Assembly: GCF_003710825.1 (NCBI RefSeq)
Contig: NZ_RHHQ01000027.1
Coordinates: 1-64,000, forward strand
DNA: 64,000 bases
Source: Brevibacillus fluminis
GTDB taxonomy: Bacteria > Bacillota > Bacilli > Brevibacillales > Brevibacillaceae
Direction: 5' to 3'
The position numbers and the translations under genes were made by a program. Below the pieces are notes generated by a model that saw only the letters and a program-made list of their open reading frames with translations, was not told the DNA's origin and did no database searches. Below, piece by piece: positions 7,529-16,198 of this stretch. Numbering within the stretch: the stretch's first letter is position 1; each line of letters starts with the position of its first letter.

Positions 7529-9313
7529 ATGTTATCCATGATAAAAAAATGGTTTTGGTACAATTGGGTGATTTTTGCCTTACGAACGATTTGGCTAGGC
7601 ATCATCGTCATAGCAGATGTTATGTATCAAGCAATGATAGCAGTTCCGTTCGGAGTCATCATCCTTATTGCCTTTTTGGTTTATGCCATTCCATTGATCG
7701 TTCAATATCGAAAAGAAAATTGGTATCTGGCAGTCGAAGTCTTACTGACAGGCTTTTTTTATCTATTTGTGGCCTATATAGCGCCTGCATTGACTTGGTG
7801 TTTCGTTTTATTGGTGATCATTATTGGTGTGGCCAGCAGTCGCAGAACATTTATGTGGACGGGAATCTCTAGTGGGATTATTTTTCCGGCTTTGAACGGG
7901 TTGATTACCAATCGTCTCCCTTACGAGTTCATGTTTAGTTGCAGCTTTGGTTTTGCGATCGGTATAGCTTTTAGCATATTAATTGAGTCTCATAAGCAAG
8001 GCCGCATCATTCAAGAACAGAAGCAATTATTGGAGCAGCATATTAAGCAAATCGAGGAGCTTACACTGATCGAGGAACGTAATCGGCTGTCACATGAGTT
8101 GCATGACACAATTGGGCATTCGCTAACCTCGCTGATTGTGGGCGTTGAATCACTCCGATCCTCGGTTCCTGATTCACAAATCGAACGAGTCGACAAACTT
8201 GTCTCAATAGCACAAGGCAGCTTGGATGATATCAGAAAGCATTTTCATCAGCTCTCTGATGCGCGGTTGAACCAATCGTTAAGTGAGGCACTACTGGAAC
8301 TGACAGAAGAATTTATGAAGTCAACAGGTGTAACGGTCAACTTCCGTGTGATCGGCAGTGAGACGCTCGTTATGCAAAAAATGAGCCTTTGTCTATATCG
8401 TTGCCTGCAAGAATCGCTCACAAATGCGGTTCGTCACGGCCAAGCAAGTGTGATATCTGTAGATCTGTATTTCGAAAGTCAGCAACTCCGTTTACAAATC
8501 GAAGATAATGGCAACGGAATAGAATCCATCGAATTCGGCTTAGCACTAGAGGGAATGAAGGAACGGCTTGAGCAACTGCAAGGTACGTTGTCCGTTCATT
8601 CACAATCAGGGCAAGGAACCGTTGTCATTTGTAATGTTCCCATACAGGTAGAAGCTGGACAGGGAAGTATCCGCCTACTTATTGTTGACGATCAGGTGAT
8701 GATTGCCGACAGCTTACAGCAAATCTTAAGCCAGCAGGACAACTTTATCGTGGTTGGTACAGCTAGTGACGGCCAAGAAGCATTAGAACAATGTGAGCGA
8801 CACCAACCGGATATCGTGTTAATGGACGTGCACATGCAAGGGATGCACGGACTGAAGACCTTCCTTCAAATGAAAGAACGCTGGCCGAACATGAAGATTG
8901 TGATCATGACAACGTTTGAGGATTCGGTACAGGCAGCAACAGCACTGGAGCATGGGGCGGAAGGATATATGCTGAAGTCTACTCGTCCAAAAGAGATGAT
9001 GGAAGCGATGAAGCTCATCTATAGCGGGGGAACGTGGCTTGATCAGTCGATCGCCACACGCGTATTCGAAGAGATGAAGCGCCAACGAGAGCAGTTAGAG
9101 AAGTACAGCCCGAATGATCCGTATGGATTGACGAAACGGGAAAGGGAAATTTTACAGCTTTTATCGGATGGGCTTCGTTACAAATCGATCGCCACCAAAC
9201 TATATTTATCGGAGGGAACGGTTCGGAATTACTGTTCCACCCTTTACTCGAAGCTCGGTGTCAGCAACCGGGAAGAAGCGATTGAACTGGCGAGAAATGA
9301 GAGTATTCGATAG
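7529..9313 (+). CDS. Single-chain NarL/DesK-type histidine kinase-response regulator with LuxR HTH
   Basis: 594 residues. Order: five or six membrane helices (about 10-155); coiled linker; HisKA_3 dimerisation domain with ERNRLSHELHDTIGH (phospho-acceptor His192); HATPase with QESLTNAVRHG and DNGNGI; receiver domain starting at LLIVDDQ with phospho-acceptor Asp433 in VLMDVHM and Lys in MLKST; LuxR-type helix-turn-helix (LTKREREILQLLSDG ... GTVRNYCSTLYSKLGVSNREEA) at the C-terminus. Such proteins are normally two polypeptides; here kinase and DNA-binding regulator are fused with no stop between them (around 8660). A membrane-tethered transcription factor is implied. Its likely target is the divergent gene at 7269. 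Confidence 0.9.
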   Translation: MLSMIKKWFWYNWVIFALRTIWLGIIVIADVMYQAMIAVPFGVIILIAFLVYAIPLIVQYRKENWYLAVEVLLTGFFYLFVAYIAPALTWCFVLLVIIIGVASSRRTFMWTGISSGIIFPALNGLITNRLPYEFMFSCSFGFAIGIAFSILIESHKQGRIIQEQKQLLEQHIKQIEELTLIEERNRLSHELHDTIGHSLTSLIVGVESLRSSVPDSQIERVDKLVSIAQGSLDDIRKHFHQLSDARLNQSLSEALLELTEEFMKSTGVTVNFRVIGSETLVMQKMSLCLYRCLQESLTNAVRHGQASVISVDLYFESQQLRLQIEDNGNGIESIEFGLALEGMKERLEQLQGTLSVHSQSGQGTVVICNVPIQVEAGQGSIRLLIVDDQVMIADSLQQILSQQDNFIVVGTASDGQEALEQCERHQPDIVLMDVHMQGMHGLKTFLQMKERWPNMKIVIMTTFEDSVQAATALEHGAEGYMLKSTRPKEMMEAMKLIYSGGTWLDQSIATRVFEEMKRQREQLEKYSPNDPYGLTKREREILQLLSDGLRYKSIATKLYLSEGTVRNYCSTLYSKLGVSNREEAIELARNESIR

Positions 9314-9472
9314 AAGACAAAAAGACAAGAGAAATCCTTGTGATACGGGGAAGTGCTGCAGGTGCGAAACACGATCATCCAGGGGGATGGGCTCAGGGGA
9401 CACACGTCCTCGCGTTCCTTTGAAGAAGTGTTACTCGAATTCTGAACTGAAAGGAAAAACACTAAAAACGCA

Positions 9473-9499
9473 GAAGGGGAGCACTTCTGCTCCCCCTTG
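9473..9499 (-). terminator. cotJ operon terminator
   Basis: AAGGGGAGCA/TGCTCCCCCTT hairpin just 3' of cotJC; the leftward transcript then runs into a T-rich stretch (GTTTTTAGTGTTTTT). Confidence 0.65.
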
Positions 9500-9503
9500 T
9501 TTC

Positions 9504-10073
9504 CTAGAAAAATTTCTGTCTCCCCTGCTCTTCCTTCAAAATCTCTACAGCTTCACTAAACCGCTGCGCATGAATAATCTCCCGCTGGCGCAAAAACTTC
9601 AAACTATCCTGCAAATCGACATCATCGGTCATATCGATCAGCCATTGATAGGTCGCCCGAGCTTTTTCCTCGGCGGCGATGTCTTCATACAAATCGGCGA
9701 TCGGATCGCCTTTTGACGCAATATAGGCTGCCGTCCATGGCACCCCTGCGGCATTTTCATAATACAGCGCCTTGTCATGATTGGCGTAGTGTGCGCCCAA
9801 TCCCGCTGCTTCCATGTCTTCCGGCGTCGCGTCTTTGGTGAGCTTGTAAACCATGGTCGCGATCATTTCAAGGTGGGCAAATTCCTCAGTGCCAATATCG
9901 GTCAACAGGCCGATAACCTTGTTGGGAATGGTATAGCGTTGATTCAAATAACGCAAAGCGGCGGCCAATTCTCCGTCTGCGCCCCCATATTGCTCAGTGA
10001 GGAATTTGGCCATTCTCGGATCGCACTTGCTGACTCGAACGGGATATTGTAATTTTTTCTCATAAATCCACAT
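9504..10073 (-). CDS. cotJC: CotJC, manganese-catalase-family spore coat protein
   Basis: 189 residues, full length for the family (MWIYEKKLQYPVRVSKCDPRMAK ...). Two Glu/His pairs expected for a di-manganese site are visible in EEFAHLEM and REIIHAQRF, with E in DIAAEEKAR. It is the last gene of cotJA-cotJB-cotJC, 29 bases after cotJB, with AGGAG upstream. In B. subtilis the CotJ proteins are made in the mother cell and enter the coat. Two broken copies of this gene lie at 1582-2010 and 3017-3472; this is the intact one. Confidence 0.93.
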   Translation of the reverse strand: MWIYEKKLQYPVRVSKCDPRMAKFLTEQYGGADGELAAALRYLNQRYTIPNKVIGLLTDIGTEEFAHLEMIATMVYKLTKDATPEDMEAAGLGAHYANHDKALYYENAAGVPWTAAYIASKGDPIADLYEDIAAEEKARATYQWLIDMTDDVDLQDSLKFLRQREIIHAQRFSEAVEILKEEQGRQKFF

Positions 10074-10102
10074 CGCGATATACTCCTCCTACTGCTCTAT
10101 CT

Positions 10103-10372
10103 TTATACCTGCCAAGGCCAAGGTAAATCCACCCATTGCCATGGGCATGCAGAATAGCTGTGTCCCAGGTTCATCAATGGGCCGTATTGGGACTCGAACT
10201 CATGAGCGAGCCGCCAGCGCTCCTGGACGTTTTGGTTATATTGCTGCACGGCACCTGCGTCGTCCGGATGCGTATCCAAATACAGATTCAATTCACACAA
10301 TACGAAATCGACTGCTTGGAGTTGCTCCAGCATTCGGTAGTACTGCTCATCTACCTCGATTCGGTCTGACAT
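10103..10372 (-). CDS. cotJB: CotJB spore coat protein
   Basis: 89 residues, typical length. MLEQLQAVDFVLCELNLYLDTHPDDAGAVQQYN and the C-terminal GPLMNLGHSYSACPWQWVDLPWPWQV are the CotJB signature. Its ATG overlaps the cotJA stop by one base (TAATG), so translation is coupled. Middle gene of the cotJ operon. Confidence 0.93.
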   Translation of the reverse strand: MSDRIEVDEQYYRMLEQLQAVDFVLCELNLYLDTHPDDAGAVQQYNQNVQERWRLAHEFESQYGPLMNLGHSYSACPWQWVDLPWPWQV

Positions 10373-10611
10373 TACGTCGTCACCCTCCCTCTTCCCCGAT
10401 TGCTTCGATACGGACTATAAAAGGCCGGCCACAACGTCCCGACGCTCAGCGCCTCCATCGTCGAATACTGGGGGAGACCACACGGCTGAAATCCCATCGT
10501 CAGGTTGGGTGGAATCACATAGCTTTTGATGCGCTCCGGCGGGCATGGATCGTAGGGGCCGACAAAAGGGAACCAGACTCGTTCCTGCGAGACTCTTTCC
10601 TGCGATTGCAA
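10372..10611 (-). CDS. cotJA: CotJA spore coat-associated protein
   Basis: 79 residues from a TTG start, chosen because GGAGG lies 9 bases upstream; an ATG at 10618 is out of frame. The motif FVGPYDPCPP and the Pro-rich TMGFQPCGLPQYSTMEALSVGTLWPAFYSPY segment is the CotJA core that recurs in coat proteins. First gene of cotJABC. It is needed for assembly of CotJC into the coat in B. subtilis. Confidence 0.9.
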   Translation of the reverse strand: MQSQERVSQERVWFPFVGPYDPCPPERIKSYVIPPNLTMGFQPCGLPQYSTMEALSVGTLWPAFYSPYRSNRGRGRVTT

Positions 10612-10651
10612 CGTACATTACCTCCTCGACAAAGAAATCGACTAGACCCTT

Positions 10652-10660
10652 TACTATATG
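10652..10660 (-). promoter_or_regulatory. Candidate sporulation-sigma -10 for cotJABC
   Basis: On the minus strand CATATAGTA fits the SigK-type -10 pattern CATAnnnTA, about 40 bases upstream of the cotJA start. The -35 is weak. B. subtilis cotJ uses SigE, so this is tentative. Confidence 0.25.
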
Positions 10661-10713
10661 TCAAACACCCAGTAGGCGGTGCAAGGGCAGATACCCATAA
10701 TTTTGGAGGGACA

Positions 10714-10800
10714 ATTAGAAAACCTGGCTACGCCATGCTTTTTGGCGGAGCCGCGGTTGCACTTATACTGGATAAGAATTTTATAAATTCTTATCTGTAC
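10714..10800 (+). repeat. 87-bp dispersed repeat, copy A
   Basis: The stretch beginning ATTAGAAAACCTGGCTACGC recurs at 24218-24304 with only four differences. It can fold as two hairpins: GGCTACGCCA/TGGCGGAGCC and ATAAGAAT/ATTCTTAT. Three of the four differences fall in the loop of the second hairpin. Both copies abut a terminator of a leftward gene. No coding potential is convincing. Confidence 0.8.
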
Positions 10801-10803
10801 AGG

Positions 10804-10832
10804 AAAAACCCCGCCTCATCGTGAGGCGGGGG
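10804..10832 (-). terminator. Terminator of the CotF-type gene
   Basis: CCCCGCCTCA/TGAGGCGGGG stem (10809-10832) followed leftward by TTTTT; ends the minus-strand gene at 10859. Confidence 0.85.
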
Positions 10833-10858
10833 CAATTATCCGTTTTTTTCAATTACGC

Positions 10859-11515
10859 TTACATATGTGTTTGATACGGCTGCTGCAGGTTTTGCATGAG
10901 CGGCTGCTGCATCATTGGCGCCTGCATCATTTGCTGCATTGGGGCTGGCTGCATGCCGGTCGGTACCATCGTCGTCGGCTGATACATGGCGGTCGCGGTG
11001 TTGGTTGTCACATCGGCCAAAGTCGGAACCTGGTAGTATCCTTTTTGGTTCATGTACTGGAATACTTCATACGACATTTCCGAGCAGTTGACTGCTCCTT
11101 GCTGCACCATACGGCGCAATTGGGGATGCACGATCTCCTGGGTCGCTACAATTTGCATGCTTGCCGATGCTTTGTGGCACCCGAGCATGGCGCAGGACAC
11201 GTCCTCATCATTCATTTCATGGGCGGAGGCATTGGGATGCTGCGGCTTTGGCTGATGCAGCCCCATGACGGGATTCATCATTTTGGGAGCGCGATACGGC
11301 ACGCCCATCGCGGCGCCCATCCCTTGCTGATTGACGGCTTGAGCCAGGTTATTGTACTCCTGTGTCATGAATTGCAGATGCCGATCCAAAAGCGCCATCA
11401 ATTGCGGGTCCTTCACATACGGACGATACAGCTCAAAATGATTGATCGCATTGATCGTCCCACTTAAAACCTCATGCAACTCCATTACCTCATGTGCACC
11501 CATTTGTGCAGCCAT
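10859..11515 (-). CDS. CotF-family spore coat protein
   Basis: 218 residues; AGGAGGG 7 bases before the ATG. The N-terminal half (GAHEVMELHEVLSGTINAINHFELYRPYVKDPQLMALLDRHLQFMTQEYNNL) is the ferritin-like helical coat F domain; a second helical stretch follows (VATQEIVHPQLRRMVQQGAVNCSEMSYEVFQYMNQKGYYQVP), then a Met/Gln/Pro-rich tail (PMQQMMQAPMMQQPLMQNLQQ). This architecture is that of CotF-like coat proteins in Paenibacillaceae. Monocistronic with its own terminator. Expected in the spore coat. Confidence 0.85.
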   Translation of the reverse strand: MAAQMGAHEVMELHEVLSGTINAINHFELYRPYVKDPQLMALLDRHLQFMTQEYNNLAQAVNQQGMGAAMGVPYRAPKMMNPVMGLHQPKPQHPNASAHEMNDEDVSCAMLGCHKASASMQIVATQEIVHPQLRRMVQQGAVNCSEMSYEVFQYMNQKGYYQVPTLADVTTNTATAMYQPTTMVPTGMQPAPMQQMMQAPMMQQPLMQNLQQPYQTHM

Positions 11516-11656
11516 GATAATCCCTCCTGTCGGTGAATTGAACCTGATTTAGTATTCACCTGCATCCCTGGCAATTATGTAACAAGAACGCTATCCGATT
11601 CTTCTATTCACCGATCGAAGTCTGCGCTCGACCGAAACCATGAGGAAAGCTGCCTC

Positions 11657-12847
11657 TTACTCCCCGATCGCATTCTGGAATGTCACAACGGAAATGTTAG
11701 CGCTGTTGACTGCCTTGTTGTACTGGTTTTCCGTTTTGGTCAGCTCTTCCTCCGCCTGCACGACATCCAGAGAAGTGGACAATCCGTTTTCATAGCGAAT
11801 CTGTGCTGCGCGGAAATTCTCTTCCGCCATGGCCTGCGACTCCTTGTACATGTCGACGCTGGACAGAGAGGCCTCCATATTCAAATAGGCCTGTTTTACT
11901 TCTACTTCAATGCTGCGTTTCGTATCCTCCAGATCGATTTTCGTCGATTCCAAATCATTTTTTGCCATGGAGCCTTGGTAGGTCGACAAGGCCGAATACT
12001 TTTGGAACAGCTCGACGTTCAATTCAGCGAGCTGGATTTCGTTTTGCTTTTGCTGAATTTCGTAACGCTTTTCGGCAGCTTGCTTCAACGCCTCATCCAA
12101 GTTGCCAATTGCCGGCTTCGTTAGCTGCGTGTCTTTGATCAATGTCCACTTTTTGTCCAAATCGACACCCAGATAGTTGTTCAAGTTCAGGAATGCGACG
12201 GTTACCGCATTTTGCGCGCTGAGTAAGGACGCCTTCGCATTCGTCACGCTCACCTGTGCGGATAGCAAGTCGGTTTTTGGCACCGTGCCCGCTTTCAGCT
12301 TGGTGTTGACCATATCCAGGTTTTTCTGAATGCGCTCCGCACTGCGCTGCTGCTGCTCCAGCTCGGCCTGTGCGTTCAGGCAGTCGTAAAAGAGCTTCTG
12401 GATTTGCAGCTTTGTTTTTCTCTCCGTCGCTTTATAGGACAGATCATTAATTTGCTGAGACATTTTGTTTTGCTGGTCTTTGTAGTATTTCGATTTGGCA
12501 GCATCGAGGGAATCGATATCGTCTGCGGAAATCTTTTTGATTTGCGAATTGACCAAAATCGCGTTGGTATCCGCTGAATCGATCTGCAGGCGAAGCGAAC
12601 GCAAGCTAGAGTTCGATTGCAGGCCGATCTCGATCGCTTTGGCCAATGTCAAGGTGTTGTCACTTACCGTATCGGTTGCCGAAGTGCCAGAGGCGGCCGT
12701 CGTGTTGGTTGTCGTAGCCGCAGCGGTTGTACCGGATGTCGTCGCGACGGCAACACTATTGTCAGCCCAACCGGGCGTGGCGGCCAACATGCAGGTTGCT
12801 GCTATCGAAAGGGCAAACCAAGCTTTATTTGAAAAGGGCAAACGCAT
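11657..12847 (-). CDS. TolC-family (outer membrane efflux-like) protein
   Basis: About 396 residues from the second of two ATGs (GGAGG 7 bases upstream). Signal peptide ending near TPGWADN, then an Ala/Thr linker, then the OEP/TolC domain with two long coiled-coil segments (QQNKMSQQINDLSYKATERKTKLQIQKLF; ENFRAAQIRYENGLSTSLDVVQAEEELTKTENQYNKAV). TolC-type proteins in Gram-positive spore formers have no outer membrane to span, and their role is unclear. Monocistronic. A distant paralogue is carried in the island at 37451-38515; both share the segment KYSALST(Y/N)QG. Confidence 0.85.
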   Translation of the reverse strand: MRLPFSNKAWFALSIAATCMLAATPGWADNSVAVATTSGTTAAATTTNTTAASGTSATDTVSDNTLTLAKAIEIGLQSNSSLRSLRLQIDSADTNAILVNSQIKKISADDIDSLDAAKSKYYKDQQNKMSQQINDLSYKATERKTKLQIQKLFYDCLNAQAELEQQQRSAERIQKNLDMVNTKLKAGTVPKTDLLSAQVSVTNAKASLLSAQNAVTVAFLNLNNYLGVDLDKKWTLIKDTQLTKPAIGNLDEALKQAAEKRYEIQQKQNEIQLAELNVELFQKYSALSTYQGSMAKNDLESTKIDLEDTKRSIEVEVKQAYLNMEASLSSVDMYKESQAMAEENFRAAQIRYENGLSTSLDVVQAEEELTKTENQYNKAVNSANISVVTFQNAIGE

Positions 12848-13128
12848 CCTCATTCCTCCTATGACGATCAATTATGCTTATTATTTAATCTGAAGATTTG
12901 TTTTCTCTTTGAATCGAGTTGGATCAAAAATCTTGTCTCCAGCATAAAAAGGACCGCCTTCTCGAAGAAGCCAGTCCTTTTTGGTGCTAGGAATGGGAGA
13001 AAAATGAAAAAGGCGTTCCAAGCGTGTTGATCTGCCTTCACATAGATGAGATGGACGTACCCCTTGCGTGTGAACCGCTCGACCTTGCTTGAAACAACCT
13101 GTAACAATTTCATCCAAACCTAGCTGTA
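12848..13128. other. Intergenic region with bidirectional terminator; no clear gene
   Basis: Two overlapping minus-strand frames (about 12870-13117) lack good ribosome sites and read through the terminator at 12946-12983, so I do not call them. Upstream part (12990-13110) could hold a short peptide or leader. Confidence 0.35.
12946..12983. terminator. Bidirectional hairpin terminator
   Basis: AAAAAGGAC...GTCCTTTTT with an inner CTTCT/AGAAG stem; U-tracts exist on both sides. Confidence 0.75.
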
Positions 13129-13161
13129 GGATTAGTATATCGCAATAAAATATACTAATCC
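13129..13161. promoter_or_regulatory. 12-bp perfect inverted repeat upstream of catalase
   Basis: GGATTAGTATAT (13129-13140), 9-base spacer, ATATACTAATCC (13150-13161). The perfect dyad lies about 120 bases before the catalase start and is followed by an AT-rich promoter-like stretch. Candidate operator of a redox regulator; it is not a canonical PerR box. Confidence 0.5.
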
Positions 13162-13279
13162 AATAAAAATGTATATAAAATTACACGCATACATTCGTTG
13201 GCAAAAAAAACTAATAGTGGTTTGCCCGCCCGGAAATAATACCCATGGAGCGAAACCAAAGGAAAAGGAGCCAACATTC

Positions 13280-14878
13280 ATGAGTGATCAAAACAAACCT
13301 TCCTCCGCCACGGGTGAACTGGAAAACGACAACACGCTGACCAACCGACAGGGACACCCGATCTCGGACAACCAAAATGTGAGAACCGTCGGTAACCGCG
13401 GTCCAACAACTCTGGAAAACTATCATTTTTTGGAGAAAATTACGCATTTTGACCGAGAGCGAATTCCGGAGCGTGTGGTTCATGCCCGCGGCGCTGGTGC
13501 GCACGGCTATTTTGAATCGTATGGAAAAGTCGGCGATGAGCCGGTGTCCAAGTACACACGCGCCAAGCTGTTTCAGCAGGCAGGCAAGCAAACCCCTGTT
13601 TTCGTCCGTTTCTCCACGGTTGTACACGGCACGCACTCCCCTGAGACATTGCGCGATCCGCGCGGGTTTGCAATCAAGTTTTACACAGAGGACGGGAACT
13701 GGGATCTCGTCGGCAACAACCTGAAAATCTTTTTTATCCGCGACCCTCTTAAGTTTCCGGACATGGTTCATGCTTTTCGACCAGATCCTGTCACCAATGT
13801 GAACAATATGGAGCGCATGTTTGACTTCCTCTCCCAAACGCCGGAAGCGACACACATGGTGACCTTCCTGTTCTCCCCGTGGGGCATTCCTGCTAACTAT
13901 CGGCAGATGCAGGGATCTGGCGTGAATACATACAAATGGGTCAATCAGGATGGGCAGGCGGTTTTGGTCAAATACCATTGGGAACCGCTCACCCAAGGCA
14001 TCAAAAACTTGAAGCAGGCCGAAGCCAGCACGATTCAGGCGAACAATTACAGCCATGCCACCCAGGACCTTTATGAAGCCATCGAGCGTGGAGACTATCC
14101 GGAATGGGAGCTGTGCGTGCAAATCATGAGTGATGGCCCGCACGACGAGCTTGAATTCGATCCGCTCGACCCGACGAAATTGTGGCCGGTCGATCAATTC
14201 CCGTTTCTGCGCGTCGGTAAAATGGTGCTGAACCGGAACCCGGAAAACTATTTCGCCGAGGTTGAACAAGCATCTTTCGGTACGGGCGTCCTGGTCGATG
14301 GACTTGATTTCTCCGATGACAAGCTGCTTCAAGGACGGACCTTCTCTTATTCGGATACGCAGCGCTATCGGGTGGGCACCAACTACTTGCAGCTGCCGAT
14401 CAACTCGCCGAAAAAGCATGTCGCCACCAACCAGCGCGACGGTCAGATGACGTACCGTGTCGATGCCGGCGAGCATCAAAACCCTCATGTGAATTACGAG
14501 CCATCTTCGCTCGGCGGACTCCAGGAGGCGACCCAGACGGCCAAAGAACACCAGCCTGCCTACAATGATCGACTGGTGCACGAAAAAATCAGCCGCTCGA
14601 ACGATTTTGCCCAAGCGGGCCGTACGTATCGCGAATTCGACGAGTGGGAGCGCGAGGAATTGATCAGCAACCTCATAGGAAACCTCAAAATCTGCAAACC
14701 GCACATTCAGGAAAAAATGATCGAGTATTTCACCCAGGCTGATCCCGACTACGGCCGCCGCGTTTCGGAGGGACTTGCCAACGCCGCTCGGGAAGGCAAG
14801 GATCATACAAGCAGCACCGCTGCAGACAAGGCCGTCCGCGATGCAGAAAATATGGGACACGACGCCGGTCGCTATTAA
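13280..14878 (+). CDS. katA: Monofunctional haem catalase
   Basis: 532 residues; AAGGAG 9 bases before the ATG. The distal haem motif FDRERIPERVVHARGAGAHGYFE (catalytic His), VRFSTVVHG, the Asn in DLVGNNLKIFFIRD, and the proximal YSDTQRYRVGTNYLQLPIN (haem-ligand Tyr) are all present. It decomposes hydrogen peroxide in the cytoplasm. Length and motifs fit the small-subunit clade of vegetative KatA-type catalases. A perfect inverted repeat lies upstream and a strong terminator follows, so it is monocistronic. A long antisense open frame over the same span is only a codon shadow. Confidence 0.95.
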   Translation: MSDQNKPSSATGELENDNTLTNRQGHPISDNQNVRTVGNRGPTTLENYHFLEKITHFDRERIPERVVHARGAGAHGYFESYGKVGDEPVSKYTRAKLFQQAGKQTPVFVRFSTVVHGTHSPETLRDPRGFAIKFYTEDGNWDLVGNNLKIFFIRDPLKFPDMVHAFRPDPVTNVNNMERMFDFLSQTPEATHMVTFLFSPWGIPANYRQMQGSGVNTYKWVNQDGQAVLVKYHWEPLTQGIKNLKQAEASTIQANNYSHATQDLYEAIERGDYPEWELCVQIMSDGPHDELEFDPLDPTKLWPVDQFPFLRVGKMVLNRNPENYFAEVEQASFGTGVLVDGLDFSDDKLLQGRTFSYSDTQRYRVGTNYLQLPINSPKKHVATNQRDGQMTYRVDAGEHQNPHVNYEPSSLGGLQEATQTAKEHQPAYNDRLVHEKISRSNDFAQAGRTYREFDEWEREELISNLIGNLKICKPHIQEKMIEYFTQADPDYGRRVSEGLANAAREGKDHTSSTAADKAVRDAENMGHDAGRY

Positions 14879-14898
14879 TCGATCGGCTACAAAATGAA

Positions 14899-14938
14899 CG
14901 AGGGCCGTCAGCATCAACCGACGGCCCTCGTTTTCTTT
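14899..14938 (+). terminator. Catalase terminator
   Basis: CGAGGGCCGTC...GACGGCCCTCG followed by TTTTCTTT. It also serves as a hairpin between the convergent catalase and oxidoreductase genes. Confidence 0.9.
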
Positions 14939-14943
14939 AGTCC

Positions 14944-16068
14944 CTACACCAACGGAAACCAACCTGGTGTATGGACGATCATCCCCCACATTTGGTCAGG
15001 AATCGACAGCTTCTCCTGATCATCGCGCGTCAAAGTCGTGGCTATGTTTGCTTCGCGCCCTTCCGCCACTTTTTCCACCCACTCAGGCTCCACCACAAGC
15101 TCTCGTCCCAAGGCGATCAGCGGTACGCCGGTTTGCATCGCTTTGGCGACATCGTCAGGTGTGTACAGAGAGCCGACACCGATCACCGGCACCTTGTTGC
15201 CCACCCGTTCCAAAATCAACTCGATCCGAGAGCGCGACGTGTCCTCGACCCCGCGGCGCGGCTTGGACCAGAAGTCATTGAGCGACACATGGAGATAATC
15301 GAGATTTTTTTCAACTAGCGCATCAACGAGAACGAACGTTTCCGCCATCGTGATCCCTGGCTCTTCTGCTTCCTCCGGCGAAAAGCGGTAGCCGACAGCA
15401 AACGGCGCTTTCGCATGCTCTGCTACCACACGCTTCACTTCATCGACGACCGCAAGCGGGAATGCCAGGCGTCCTTCGACACTTCCGCCCCAACGGTCCT
15501 CGCGACGGTTGGAATGTGGGGAGAAGAACTGCTGGATCAGGTAGCCGTTGGCACCGTGAATCTCGACGCCATCAAAGCCTGCCTCGATTGCTCGGCGCGT
15601 CGTCTCGCCAAAATCTTTGACGATTCCAGCCACTTCATCATCCGTCAGCGCTTGCGGGACGACTGCAGCGTTCCGCTCGCTCGGCACTGCGCTGGCGCTC
15701 ACGACTACGCCATTTGGTACGAAATCAGGTGGACATTCTCTGCCTCCGTGAAAAATTTGCAGAATCGCTTTTGCCCCCTGCTCTTTAATCGTGGTAGCGA
15801 GACGCTGTAGGCTCGGGATGAACGCATCGCTGTACGCAGCGAATTCCCCCGAAAACCCTTTGCCATTTGGCGTAACATACGTGCACGCTGTCACAGCTAT
15901 GCCCACGCCTTTCGATCTGCGGGCATAATACCGCAGCTCAGCATCGGATACCGTGCCATCCTCGTTCCCAGAAAGCGTCGTCATCGGCGCCAACACGATG
16001 CGGTTTTTTAACGGGATTCCGCTTTTTAGCGTAAGCGATTCAAAAAACGGGCTATATTTTGGATTCAT
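14944..16068 (-). CDS. NADH:flavin oxidoreductase, Old Yellow Enzyme family
   Basis: 374 residues, a single (beta-alpha)8 FMN barrel. Seen: KNRIVLAPMTTLSG at the N-terminus, LQIFHGGRECPP (substrate-binding His region), EIHGANGYLIQQFFSPHSNRREDRWGGS (the family signature), and the FMN-phosphate segment VIGVGSLYTPDDVAKAM. It should reduce activated C=C bonds using NAD(P)H. The FMN fold is complete and there is no C-terminal iron-sulphur extension of the 2,4-dienoyl-CoA reductase type. Convergent with catalase; monocistronic. Physiological substrate unknown. Confidence 0.9.
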   Translation of the reverse strand: MNPKYSPFFESLTLKSGIPLKNRIVLAPMTTLSGNEDGTVSDAELRYYARRSKGVGIAVTACTYVTPNGKGFSGEFAAYSDAFIPSLQRLATTIKEQGAKAILQIFHGGRECPPDFVPNGVVVSASAVPSERNAAVVPQALTDDEVAGIVKDFGETTRRAIEAGFDGVEIHGANGYLIQQFFSPHSNRREDRWGGSVEGRLAFPLAVVDEVKRVVAEHAKAPFAVGYRFSPEEAEEPGITMAETFVLVDALVEKNLDYLHVSLNDFWSKPRRGVEDTSRSRIELILERVGNKVPVIGVGSLYTPDDVAKAMQTGVPLIALGRELVVEPEWVEKVAEGREANIATTLTRDDQEKLSIPDQMWGMIVHTPGWFPLV

Positions 16069-16198
16069 TGCAAACGTCCTCCCTGATCGGTCTCTTTATC
16101 TTTACTGTAACAATTATAGTTACTCTTATTGCAATAAACAAGAATGCCGTCTGCGTCGAAGTGCTTGCGCTTGCCTTTTTTTAACCTTCACTCTGTGA

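Noticed and set aside
10141..10824. 227-residue + strand frame across cotJA and cotJB
   Set aside because: Antisense shadow of two recognised coat genes and it includes the 87-bp repeat.
12868..13117. Two overlapping small minus-strand frames
   Set aside because: Poor starts and they read through a strong terminator hairpin.
13211..14989. 592-residue open frame antisense to catalase
   Set aside because: Codon-bias shadow of a verified catalase; no ribosome site and no recognisable domain.
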